A DNA stretch of 64,000 nt from a virus: positions 1-64,000 of the IMG/VR virus record IMGVR_UViG_3300027859_000890; one strand, 5' to 3'. This document shows positions 49,691 through 57,777 of the stretch, piece after piece. Every line of letters starts with the position of its first letter. Within the stretch, counting starts at the first letter, position 1. The position numbers were made by a program, and so were the translations under genes. The notes below the pieces were generated by a model. It was not told the origin of the DNA, made no database searches, and was given only the letters and a program-made list of their open reading frames with translations.

Positions 49691-50004
49691 TAGTTTTTAT
49701 AATTGGTTACCTAATAATGTTTTTTAATGAAGGATTCGTGATTATGCGTCACGTTAGTCCTTGGTTTGCAAAAAAACGCAGCCTGTTGCATCTAAAATTT
49801 GGTAGAGAAAGAGTAAAACGTATCCACGGACTTACAGATTGGACTTGGATAATTTTACTTGTGATAGGAGTATATTTAGATTTTGAGAATTGGAAAGTGT
49901 ACGCAGTGCTTGTGTTTGCTTTCTGGATAGTAGTAGCAGTAGGAGTGTATCTTCCTATGCTATATAGAAAAATAAGAAAACAGCCAACGGGATATGTAAA
50001 ATGA
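49687..50004 (+). CDS. Three-helix membrane protein, unknown
   Basis: 105 residues; helices near 2-20, 55-70 and 76-93, with a basic loop between (RHVSPWFAKKR; FGRERVKRIHGL). It links clpS and heme oxygenase by ATGA joints. The paired His/Arg loop residues might bind a cofactor, but no family is recognised. Confidence 0.6.
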   Translation: MIVFIIGYLIMFFNEGFVIMRHVSPWFAKKRSLLHLKFGRERVKRIHGLTDWTWIILLVIGVYLDFENWKVYAVLVFAFWIVVAVGVYLPMLYRKIRKQPTGYVK

Positions 50005-50534
50005 GTAAATTAAAAGAGCTTACCTGGGAAAATCACCAAAATGCAGAACGTACTGCATTCGCTAGAAGATTAATGGGAGGTATTACACCAGAAGAATATC
50101 ACACATATCTTTATAATCAGTTTTTGATTTATGGTTCACTTGAATCATTAACTAATCTTGAAGGCATAGAAGATATACGTAGAACAAAGCGTATTGGTAT
50201 TGACTTAAAAGAGTTAGAAAAAACACAAGGACTTAAACGTACCAAAGAACAGTTACAACCTAGTGCATTAGATTATATAAATTATTTGCCAACACTTGAT
50301 AACGATGAATTAATGGCACACATATATGTAAGACACTTTGGCGATATGTATGGCGGGCAAATGATTAAAAAACGTTTAGACTTTACCAGCGGCACAATGT
50401 ATGACTTTGACAATGTTGAAGATCTTAAAACGAAAGTCCGTTCAATGGTAGGTGAAGATATGGCAGACGAAGCAAACATTTGTTTTAAGTATGCCGCAAA
50501 GTTATTCGAAGAGCTCAATAACGTGTATGCCTAA
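50001..50534 (+). CDS. Heme oxygenase
   Basis: 177 residues, all-helical HO fold. The proximal heme His is in LTWENHQNAERTAF near residue 12, and the distal Gly-rich helix in VRHFGDMYGGQMIKKRL near residue 115. It splits heme to biliverdin, CO and iron using ferredoxin. The gene for a ferredoxin-dependent bilin reductase lies one gene downstream, so the product is probably a bilin rather than only iron. Confidence 0.88.
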   Translation: MSKLKELTWENHQNAERTAFARRLMGGITPEEYHTYLYNQFLIYGSLESLTNLEGIEDIRRTKRIGIDLKELEKTQGLKRTKEQLQPSALDYINYLPTLDNDELMAHIYVRHFGDMYGGQMIKKRLDFTSGTMYDFDNVEDLKTKVRSMVGEDMADEANICFKYAAKLFEELNNVYA

Positions 50535-51222
50535 GACTGTTGTTGCAATTGGTTGTAGTCACACAGCTGGATCCGAAATAGACGGAGAATTTACCAGTGA
50601 TTACAATCGCCAAAACAGTTATGCAGGACAAATAGCAAAACATTTAGATTGTGATATTATAAACTTAGGTTTCAATGGCGGCAGTAATCAATATATTTGC
50701 AGAGCCGCAACACAATTTGTTACAGAAAATCATTACAAAATAAACGAATATTTTTTTGTTATAGGCTGGACCAGTCCATCTAGGATGGAACTACGTTATG
50801 ATGGCAGAAGCACACAAGAGTTTGATCCTACACCTCCGGGTATGGATCCAAAATATGTGCCATTTAGTTTAGGACAAAAAGACAATATAAAGTTACCTCT
50901 TGGCAAGGTTACACCTTATGCAGTTGATATATTCGAAACGTCAATGATGTTTGATCATTGGGCAATGTATATTATGAGTTTACAAAATTTATTTTTACAC
51001 TACAAAGTTCCATATATAATGTGTAATACTTGTGTGCCATTAGAATATACAAAAAACAGCAAAGCAACATCTGCACATATAGATAGGCGATATTATTATT
51101 TAGGTGATAATTTTTACGACTATAGCACTAGCAAGGCACATACATCATCCCAACATAATCATTTTGGGGAGCAGGCTCATATTGATTGGGCAAACAAATT
51201 AACAAAGGAGTTAAAACTATGA
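50527..51222 (+). CDS. SGNH-hydrolase-like protein
   Basis: 231 residues from the ATG at 50527, eight bases inside heme oxygenase. Block I is AIGCSHTAGSEIDG, the Gly/Asn segment is NLGFNGGSNQYI, and the C-terminal SQHNHFGEQAHIDWA carries the block V His. A typical GDS is replaced by GCS, as in the proteins at 4740 and 5366. Its place between the two bilin genes may be chance. Confidence 0.6.
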   Translation: MPKTVVAIGCSHTAGSEIDGEFTSDYNRQNSYAGQIAKHLDCDIINLGFNGGSNQYICRAATQFVTENHYKINEYFFVIGWTSPSRMELRYDGRSTQEFDPTPPGMDPKYVPFSLGQKDNIKLPLGKVTPYAVDIFETSMMFDHWAMYIMSLQNLFLHYKVPYIMCNTCVPLEYTKNSKATSAHIDRRYYYLGDNFYDYSTSKAHTSSQHNHFGEQAHIDWANKLTKELKL

Positions 51223-51905
51223 GCGAAGTTTGGGAAACATTAATCGAAATACAGGATAGACTAATTGATGCATTTGAAGAAACAGGAGTAGAAATACAAG
51301 AACCTGGAATGGATAGATTCAATCAGCCTGGTTGGATAAACAGAGTATGGCAAAGTGATAGTTATCGTAGAGCACACATTGATGTTGTAGACGCACGTGA
51401 GTCAAAAGGCTTATGGATGATGCATTGTTGTGTTTTTCCAAGACTTGATAACAATGGACCTATATTTGGATTAGATGTTATTGCTGGCAAAAGAAAGATT
51501 ACAGGATTTTTCCACGACTATAGTAGAACAATTGAACCTAACCACGCAATGATAAGTGCATTTGGAGAAGAAGTAGGCAAACTTGAATGGCGGAAAGAAC
51601 GTGAACTTCCTGAGTGGGCGCAAGCAATTTTTTCACCACATATGGTAGCGGCTGGTAATGTTAGCAAACGTGAAGAACTAGATCAGTTATTAGAGCTAAG
51701 TTTAGATAGTGTAGATGCATACCTTACTGATATTGGAAATTACAATAACGAAGCAGATTCAGATGAAGTTAAGGCAGCACAAAATCGCTATGCACATTAT
51801 CAAAAACAAAATCCACATACACCTAAAACAATGACCAGTTTAGGATTAGATGAAGAAGATGTGCGTGTGTTCGTACAAGAATGTTTATTCCCTGATATCG
51901 ACTAA
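51219..51905 (+). CDS. pcyX: Ferredoxin-dependent bilin reductase (PcyX-like)
   Basis: 228 residues from the ATG at 51219 (AAAGGAG; ATGA overlap). The FDBR fold is clear: YRRAHIDVVDARESKGLWM, then HCCVFPRLDNNGPIFGLDVI near residues 76-96, LPEWAQAIFSPHMV near residue 130 and a C-terminal RYAHYQKQNPHTPKT. FDBRs reduce biliverdin to phycobilins. With heme oxygenase next door and the non-cyanobacterial setting, it fits PcyX, the bilin reductase described from uncultured marine phages. Confidence 0.82.
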   Translation: MSEVWETLIEIQDRLIDAFEETGVEIQEPGMDRFNQPGWINRVWQSDSYRRAHIDVVDARESKGLWMMHCCVFPRLDNNGPIFGLDVIAGKRKITGFFHDYSRTIEPNHAMISAFGEEVGKLEWRKERELPEWAQAIFSPHMVAAGNVSKREELDQLLELSLDSVDAYLTDIGNYNNEADSDEVKAAQNRYAHYQKQNPHTPKTMTSLGLDEEDVRVFVQECLFPDID

Positions 51906-51908
51906 ATA
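51901..51908 (+). promoter_or_regulatory. Late promoter core
   Basis: ACTAAATA overlapping the pcyX stop, 18 bases before the ATG at 51927, with CAGGAG between. Confidence 0.6.
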
Positions 51909-51926
51909 CTATATCAGGAGTTCAAA

Positions 51927-52997
51927 ATGCGTTATAAAGATATATTAGAGTATACAGATCTAAGTAAAGAAAAAGAACAAATTATATCAACTATATCTGG
52001 CTTATCTGCAGATAATCAAGACGAAGCAAATTTGCTAGATAGGATTTGGAAAATACTTAACAGTGGAACTATTTCACAGAATATTGACACAGCATTTGGT
52101 ATTCCGTTACAAGACGAAAATATGGGTGATAAAGAAAAACTTATTATTCGTCAAGATATGACTAAAATTTTCAGTACCATTGACAGTGACTACAAAACAA
52201 TGGATGCCTTGTTAAAAAGATTAGAAGCAGGAGGCATTGTAGATATTGCAGCTCTTTCTAAGCCAATGAATACTTTCAATGCAGTATTTGGTGACGAAGC
52301 TTCAGGTGCAGCATTTAGAAAATTAGCAGCATATGGCGTGGGTAAAAAACAAAAAGGTCCAGGAGAATACGGACTAGCCTGTTTGTCAAACAAAATTAGA
52401 CTAGCAGCAGGTGAAGGCGACTTAGAAATAGATGGTATTGGTAAAGTAGAACTCAAAGCAGCAATGAGTTCAAGTGGCGGACGTATTGGCTACGGTGGTG
52501 GCAGTCAAAAAGCTAAACGTGCAGTGCTACAAAAGTATGAACAAAAAATACCTTCAGTAATAGGTGCTATAGGAGCAAAAGGTGGTAGCCTTGGGCTAGG
52601 ACCTTTTATGGCAAACTTAAATCAGGATCTTCCTACAAACGTTCCAGAAAATCAACAAGTAAGAAAAGCACTAATGATTGATTTACTAGAAATGGATATG
52701 GAAGGTTATGCAGGACCTGTTGCAGATAAAATTGCAACTACTGAAGATACAATGCAAGTTGAACTTGCATACTTACAAGCAAACTTTGAATGGTATAAAA
52801 ACAGAGATGACTTTGATGCATTGTTGTTAATGAGTATACCTAATCAAAAAACCGCAATGTTAAAAAATGCAGCAGATTTACAAGCATTTAGACAGGGCGG
52901 ACACGCAGGCGGACTATCAATAAGTATTATACCAACGCAAGCTGGTGCCGGCAGAGAACAATGGGCACAACTAACATTGAATAAGGCGAAGATATAA
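51927..52997 (+). CDS. Probable packaged PD-(D/E)XK nuclease
   Basis: 356 residues. The leader MRYKDILEYTDLSKEKE is followed by a helical region. A restriction-fold core then reads GEGDLEIDGIGKVELKAAMS near residues 165-185, in which D...E-x-K gives a PD-(D/E)XK metal site, with an upstream Glu in GPGEYGLACL. The C-terminal half is helical and Gly-rich. Late promoter and leader suggest it enters the head and is injected, perhaps to cut host DNA. Family not named with certainty. Confidence 0.6.
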   Translation: MRYKDILEYTDLSKEKEQIISTISGLSADNQDEANLLDRIWKILNSGTISQNIDTAFGIPLQDENMGDKEKLIIRQDMTKIFSTIDSDYKTMDALLKRLEAGGIVDIAALSKPMNTFNAVFGDEASGAAFRKLAAYGVGKKQKGPGEYGLACLSNKIRLAAGEGDLEIDGIGKVELKAAMSSSGGRIGYGGGSQKAKRAVLQKYEQKIPSVIGAIGAKGGSLGLGPFMANLNQDLPTNVPENQQVRKALMIDLLEMDMEGYAGPVADKIATTEDTMQVELAYLQANFEWYKNRDDFDALLLMSIPNQKTAMLKNAADLQAFRQGGHAGGLSISIIPTQAGAGREQWAQLTLNKAKI

Positions 52998-53012
52998 TAC
53001 TACGGAGAATGG

Positions 53013-53480
53013 ATGAAACATTTATTACTAGTAGGGTTAATATTATTACCAACAATCGCAAACGCTGATCTTGTACACAAGTTCAGAAATCCAGCCTTTA
53101 ATGGCGGCGGTGGTTATAGTGCTCACGTTTTAGCATTAGAGCAACTACAAAAACAACGTAAAGAAGAAATGGAAAAAGAAGCAGAACGTCTTGCAGATGA
53201 ACTTGAACGTGAAGCAGATAACACAGTGCTTGCAAAATTTACCAGAAACTTAGAGTCACGTATCTATGCGACACTAAGTAAACAGCTAGTGGACAGTATG
53301 TTTGCAACTTGCGGTGACGGCACTGATCTTGAATGTGCAACAAGTGGCACAACTGAAATAGAAGGTGCAGAGATTGCTTGGACAAAAGATACAACCACAG
53401 GCAGCATAACACTTGTAGTTGACGGGCCAGATGGCTATACAGAAGTAACAATACCAGGACCAGGAGAATTTAACTTTTGA
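53013..53480 (+). CDS. csgF: CsgF-like curli assembly protein
   Basis: 155 residues with a signal peptide (cleavage after ANA). The mature N-terminus DLVHKFRNPAFNGGGGYSAH matches CsgF, whose F-x-N-P-x-F-G-G segment plugs into the CsgG pore. A helical neck (about 45-85) and a beta C-terminus follow. CsgF couples secretion through CsgG to nucleation of curli at the cell surface. TTGA overlap with csgG. Confidence 0.85.
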   Translation: MKHLLLVGLILLPTIANADLVHKFRNPAFNGGGGYSAHVLALEQLQKQRKEEMEKEAERLADELEREADNTVLAKFTRNLESRIYATLSKQLVDSMFATCGDGTDLECATSGTTEIEGAEIAWTKDTTTGSITLVVDGPDGYTEVTIPGPGEFNF

Positions 53481-54283
53481 AACATTTAGTAGCGATATTA
53501 TTAGCAGCCACTTTAGCAGGATGCAGTTGGATACCAAAAAACGTTCCAGATTCTATAAAAGCGCCTCCTAGAGTACAAGAGAATCCAGAAGTAAGAAGTT
53601 TGCATAAATTGCCAGCACTAAACGGTCCTAAGATGACCATAGGCGTTTATGGTTTTACAGATAAAACAGGACAACGTAAACCAGCAGACAATATGGCAAG
53701 CTTGAGCAGTGCAGTTACACAAGGCGCAGAAGTATGGGTAATTGATGCACTATTAGAAGCAGGTGGTGGTGAATGGTTTGAAGTTGTTGAACGCACAGGA
53801 ATGGACAACGTAATCAAAGAACGCCAACTAATTCGCAGCACTAGAGAAAACTATGAAAATGGTGTAGATAGAAATCTAGCACCTATGAAGTTTGCAGGAA
53901 TATTATTAGAAGGTGGTATTGTAGGATATGACAGCAATATTACCACAGGTGGTGCTGGAGCAAGATATATGAACATTGGTACAAGTACAGAGTACCGTGT
54001 AGACACAGTCACAGTCGCAATGCGTCTCGTAAGCGTTAGCACAGGTCGTGTGCTTATGAGCGTAGCAACACAAAAAACCATAGCTAGTTTTAGGCAAAGT
54101 GCAGATGCATTTCAATTCCTAGATATGGGCACCAAGGCATTGGAACTTGAAGCCGGTTACAGTGCAAATGAGCCAACTAATTACGCTGTAAGGGCAGTTA
54201 TTGACGCAGCAATCGTAGAATTAGTGTATGAAGGTGTAAGAAAAGGGCTTTGGAACTTCAAAGACGGTGAATTACAACCATAA
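53477..54283 (+). CDS. csgG: CsgG-like outer-membrane secretion channel
   Basis: 268 residues, TTG start in the csgF stop. Lipoprotein signal LLAATLAGCSW, then the CsgG core: MTIGVYGFTDKTGQRKP, SSAVTQGAEVWVIDAL, EWFEVVERTGMDNVIKERQ, and the channel hairpins VTVAMRLVSVSTGRVLMSV. CsgG forms a nonameric pore exporting curlin. csgF/csgG pairs have been reported in pelagimyophages. Here they are followed by curlin-like substrates. All domains look complete. Confidence 0.92.
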   Translation: MKHLVAILLAATLAGCSWIPKNVPDSIKAPPRVQENPEVRSLHKLPALNGPKMTIGVYGFTDKTGQRKPADNMASLSSAVTQGAEVWVIDALLEAGGGEWFEVVERTGMDNVIKERQLIRSTRENYENGVDRNLAPMKFAGILLEGGIVGYDSNITTGGAGARYMNIGTSTEYRVDTVTVAMRLVSVSTGRVLMSVATQKTIASFRQSADAFQFLDMGTKALELEAGYSANEPTNYAVRAVIDAAIVELVYEGVRKGLWNFKDGELQP

Positions 54284-54298
54284 AGAAGAAAACTAAAA

Positions 54299-54330
54299 GG
54301 TAAATACCTGGACGACCGACGGGTTGTCAT
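54299..54330 (+). promoter_or_regulatory. Late promoter core plus leader hairpin
   Basis: GGTAAATA (54299-54306), then a hairpin GACGACC-GACG-GGTTGTC at about 54311-54328 (one G-T pair) before the GAGGG ribosome site of the gene at 54352. Same layout as at 39676-39721. Confidence 0.6.
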
Positions 54331-54351
54331 AAAATGAAATGAGGGCAAATA

Positions 54352-55107
54352 ATGAAAAGATCGATCATAACATTGGTCGCTTTCCTTTGGGCAACCGCGA
54401 GCGTTGCTAACGAAATCTATATAGATCAAGTTGGTGACAATTTAGACTTGACCATTTCTCAAACAGGAAGCGGCAACGAAGTAGGTGACTCAACAACCGA
54501 CCTAACTTTGGACGGTGCAAATATGACCTTCAGCATAACGCAAACAGGTGACAACAACAAAATTGACGCAGTCATTAAAGGCGCAACGTACACAGGTACT
54601 TGGGCATTTACTGGTGACGACAATACTGTTGATTTGAAATGTAGTAGCGCAAGCACAGGCAACTGTGATACTGTAACAGTTAACATTACAGTAGGTGCTA
54701 ATACCACTGGCGGCGCAGACGATAACGTATTCCAAATCTATATGGGAGAAGCATCTGGACAAGATGTAGACAATATGGTGGCAGCTTTCACAGTCGACGG
54801 TGATGGCAACGTTGTTGATGTAGCAAGCGGCAGTGGAGCAAGTGATATCACTGTTACAGTTGATAACACTGCAACTAATAGTACTGAGCAGTATACAGAT
54901 TCAAACACAAGTTTAGCAACAACAGCTGGTGGTAACTATGTTGACATCGACCAAACAGAAGGCGGTGTTGCAGGACACAGCATAGTATTAGACATTACCG
55001 GAGGTGGTGGACACTTTGACATTGATCAAGCCGGATTAAATGACAGCAAAATAAATGCTACATTTGACGGTGACGATGCAGATGTATCCATATCACAGAA
55101 CGACTAA
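54352..55107 (+). CDS. Curlin-repeat protein (CsgA/CsgB-like)
   Basis: 251 residues: signal peptide (cleavage after ASVAN), then IYIDQVGDNLDLTISQTGSGNE and repeats of the curlin type (S/D-I-x-Q-x-G-x-x-N) at about 20-45, 60-80 and 190-250, with degenerate, Asp/Thr-rich strands between. Low in Lys/Arg, as in amyloid curlins. It lies between csgG and a FecR-domain protein, so it is the likely export substrate. Confidence 0.78.
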   Translation: MKRSIITLVAFLWATASVANEIYIDQVGDNLDLTISQTGSGNEVGDSTTDLTLDGANMTFSITQTGDNNKIDAVIKGATYTGTWAFTGDDNTVDLKCSSASTGNCDTVTVNITVGANTTGGADDNVFQIYMGEASGQDVDNMVAAFTVDGDGNVVDVASGSGASDITVTVDNTATNSTEQYTDSNTSLATTAGGNYVDIDQTEGGVAGHSIVLDITGGGGHFDIDQAGLNDSKINATFDGDDADVSISQND

Positions 55108-56210
55108 TGTTTAGGATATTGTTAGTTGCCTTGTTGGCAGCGAATACAGCTTGGGGCAGTGTAGGCGAAATTACTGCAAGCACTGGCCCAGGCCAAATCA
55201 AAAGACAATCAGAGAAATTTGATGGTAATGTAGGTACTGACCTCCAAATGCAGGACACCATTACTACTCAAAACGGTGCGTGGCAACTTGAGTTTATAGA
55301 TGAAACTCGTGTAGATGTAACCGAACATAGCCGTATGGTTATAGATGAATTTATATATGATCCTGAAACAAAAACAGGAGCATTGAGTATGAAAGCTACA
55401 CTAGGTGCTGTGCGTTACGCTAGTGGGCAAATAGCAAAGAATAGTAGACAACGTGTAAACATAAGAACTCCAAGTGCAACAATCAGTGTTCGTGGTACAG
55501 ACTTTATGATGATTGTAGACGAAGTAGGCGGTTCTATGATTACATTATTACCAAGTTGTGACAACACTGGTGCTTGTGTAGTAGGAGAGATTGCAGTTGA
55601 AAGCGAAGTGGGACAGGTTATTATGAATCAAGCATTTCAAACAACTGTTGTAGCAAATCCTTACAGCAAGCCTGCAAATCCGCTTGTTATAGACTTACCA
55701 GGTCACTTGCTTCGTGCAATGTTAATTGTACGTAAAAAGCAACCTTATGACGAAATATTAGAAACTGTACGACCACGTACAGACATATTAGAAGTTGACT
55801 TCTTAGCGTTTGACGAGTTAGATGATGATCCGCTTGTTGAAAGCATTAAACGTATATGGCTAACAGATTTGGATAATATGACATACTTGAAAGAAGTATG
55901 GACAGATGAAATGGAAGAACAGTTACGTGAAATCTTAGCAAAATGGATTAATGAACTGAATAGACAAGATACTGAAATATTTGTAAGTAAAACTATGGGT
56001 TTGGATCCAGACACTGGTATTGTTTATGAAGAATTTCCTCCAAAATTTATTATTGAAAGACGAGAACAAGACTTACACTTTTTTAGATTAACGCTAGATG
56101 ACGGGGAGGGTTACACTATTGATATGCACCAAGACTACTTCAGTGAGTTTGGCTATCGTGTTGGTATGGGCGGCTACAGCACTATTACCATCAATCAGCA
56201 AAGCCAATGA
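55107..56210 (+). CDS. FecR-domain exported protein
   Basis: 367 residues, TAATG overlap with the curlin gene. Signal peptide (cleavage near AWGS), then a FecR domain (about 20-165): GEITASTGPGQIKRQSEK, DTITTQNGAWQLEFIDETRV, and RVNIRTPSATISVRGTDFMM, which is the FecR core. A long C-terminal region (about 190-367) is helical and acidic and not recognised. FecR proteins are often encoded next to CHASE2 cyclases, and one lies 1.7 kb downstream. Its last 90 bases overlap the start of the next gene in another frame. Confidence 0.85.
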   Translation: MFRILLVALLAANTAWGSVGEITASTGPGQIKRQSEKFDGNVGTDLQMQDTITTQNGAWQLEFIDETRVDVTEHSRMVIDEFIYDPETKTGALSMKATLGAVRYASGQIAKNSRQRVNIRTPSATISVRGTDFMMIVDEVGGSMITLLPSCDNTGACVVGEIAVESEVGQVIMNQAFQTTVVANPYSKPANPLVIDLPGHLLRAMLIVRKKQPYDEILETVRPRTDILEVDFLAFDELDDDPLVESIKRIWLTDLDNMTYLKEVWTDEMEEQLREILAKWINELNRQDTEIFVSKTMGLDPDTGIVYEEFPPKFIIERREQDLHFFRLTLDDGEGYTIDMHQDYFSEFGYRVGMGGYSTITINQQSQ

Positions 56211-56964
56211 AATATACTTAGAGCAAGTTGGTAACGATGCAACTGTGACTATTATCCAAGAAGGAGCAGATAATTATGTTGGTCCTAAGGATGCTAATAG
56301 TACCTTTCACGGTGATGGAAATACTGTAATTGTAAAACAATGGGGAGAAGATCATTCTGCAAAAGCAAATGTAGATGGAGATAACAATTATTTAAAAGCA
56401 CTACAAGGTAATGGTTCTACTACAAACAATGAGTGTATTGGAGATATTGTAGGCGATGACAATAGAGCAGTTTGCACACAAGATAGAACAGATAATGGTA
56501 ATTCAGATACTCACGCATACGGTCATCATTATTCAAGTATTACTTTACTTGGCGATGATAATATTGTTAATACAATTCAACGTAACAACGTAAATGCTAC
56601 AGATGGACATAACGTAACAGTAGACATAGCTGGTGACAACGCAGATATAGATGTAAAACAAACAGCAGACTATGATAAGACTGCAAATGTAGATATAGAC
56701 GCAGACAATGTAACAGTAGACATATACCAGAATGGACACGGAGATCATAACGTAGATTTAACAGTAAGCAACGACAACAGTACGTTTGATATAGATCAAG
56801 GATACAATCCAGGAACTACAGGACACGATATAGACATTACAACATCAGGATCATACGCAAGCGATGTTACAGTGTCACAACAAAGCAACACTCCTAAATC
56901 TTATTCATTAACGCAAATCTGCACTAACCCTGCAGGTTGTTCAGTTTCTATATTACAACAATAA
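56119..56964 (+). CDS. Second curlin-repeat protein (CsgA/CsgB-like)
   Basis: About 281 residues. I choose the TTG at 56119, nine bases after GGGGAGGG; the ATG at 56098 and GTG at 56143 are alternatives, all giving a signal peptide that ends SISKAN. The mature part starts EIYLEQVGNDATVTIIQEGADN and has repeated curlin units (V-D-I-x-Q-N-G-x-x-D) to the end. The signal region overlaps the FecR gene out of frame, so one stretch codes two proteins. Possibly the nucleator/major subunit pair with the protein at 54352. Confidence 0.75.
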   Translation: MICTKTTSVSLAIVLVWAATALLPSISKANEIYLEQVGNDATVTIIQEGADNYVGPKDANSTFHGDGNTVIVKQWGEDHSAKANVDGDNNYLKALQGNGSTTNNECIGDIVGDDNRAVCTQDRTDNGNSDTHAYGHHYSSITLLGDDNIVNTIQRNNVNATDGHNVTVDIAGDNADIDVKQTADYDKTANVDIDADNVTVDIYQNGHGDHNVDLTVSNDNSTFDIDQGYNPGTTGHDIDITTSGSYASDVTVSQQSNTPKSYSLTQICTNPAGCSVSILQQ

Positions 56965-56967
56965 ATA
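56960..56967 (+). promoter_or_regulatory. T4-type late promoter core
   Basis: AATAAATA overlapping the curlin stop, 16 bases before the ATG at 56984, with GGAGGG between. Confidence 0.65.
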
Positions 56968-56983
56968 CCGTTGGAGGGCAACA

Positions 56984-57334
56984 ATGGATTTTATTTGGGC
57001 TTTAGCACTTAGCAGCCATTTAGGTATGGCAGGTGACTATAATGAAATTCATCCGCACGTTAGATTTATAGAGGATGAATATATAGCAGGAGCATATCAC
57101 AACAGCGTTGATAACATTAGTTTATACGCTGGTAAACGTTTCGAAATGGGTAGTAGCATAGGTATTGAACTAGCTGCTGTAACAGGATACGAATTGGAAT
57201 ATCCTGTAACACCATATGTAAGAGGAACATATGATTTAGGTGATTTTCGCTTGTTTGTAGCACCATCTGGTGAACAAATTGACGGTGAAACGAATATTGG
57301 TGTAGTATTAGGCATAGAATTACGATTTAACTAG
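56984..57334 (+). CDS. Small beta-barrel-like phage protein
   Basis: 116 residues of short alternating strands with aromatic ends (SLYAGKRFEMGSSIGIELAA ... GTYDLGDFRLFVAPS) and a terminal LRFN. It could be a small outer-membrane barrel, though a clear signal peptide is missing (MDFIWALALSSHLGMAGD is only weakly signal-like). Similar proteins occur in T4-like marine phages. Unknown. Confidence 0.6.
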   Translation: MDFIWALALSSHLGMAGDYNEIHPHVRFIEDEYIAGAYHNSVDNISLYAGKRFEMGSSIGIELAAVTGYELEYPVTPYVRGTYDLGDFRLFVAPSGEQIDGETNIGVVLGIELRFN

Positions 57335-57352
57335 TAGTTTTATAATCTCAAT

Positions 57353-57360
57353 GATAAATA
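57353..57360 (+). promoter_or_regulatory. T4-type late promoter core
   Basis: GATAAATA, 18 bases before the ATG at 57379, with GAGGG between. Confidence 0.65.
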
Positions 57361-57378
57361 CCATTGAGGGCTATTATT

Positions 57379-57777
57379 ATGAAATATTTTTTACTATTTG
57401 TCGTGCTGGCATTCCCAGCGATGGCAGACGTTAACGAGGGCTCAAAGTTATGTCTTGCAAAATATGGTTACACACAAGAAAATTTTGATACCTTTGACTG
57501 GGGCAAAGCGGCGGCTTGTGCCAGTAAACTAAGACTACAAAAATCAGCAGTGGATCTTGCAGAAATGCGTGACTTCCTGAAACACAATCCAAGATACAGA
57601 GTACCTGGGCAAAGCAACAATAAATGTTGGGGCAAGCCAAGAGAAATGCCTTTTGAAAGTGTAACAGCAAGTGCGAGTTCAGATGGCAGTTGGTATGTCG
57701 GTGTAAATTATAAAGACAAATTACCAGCAGGATGCTACGAAAACGGTCCGTGGGATAACCGCGATGCTAAAAAATAG
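57379..57777 (+). CDS. Exported Cys-rich protein, 132 residues
   Basis: From the ATG at 57379 (GAGGG). Signal peptide (cleavage after PAMA), then about four Cys (KLCLAKYG, AAACASKL, NKCWGKP, AGCYENGP), suggesting two disulfides. No recognised domain. It overlaps the mini-gene at 57764. Confidence 0.6.
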   Translation: MKYFLLFVVLAFPAMADVNEGSKLCLAKYGYTQENFDTFDWGKAAACASKLRLQKSAVDLAEMRDFLKHNPRYRVPGQSNNKCWGKPREMPFESVTASASSDGSWYVGVNYKDKLPAGCYENGPWDNRDAKK

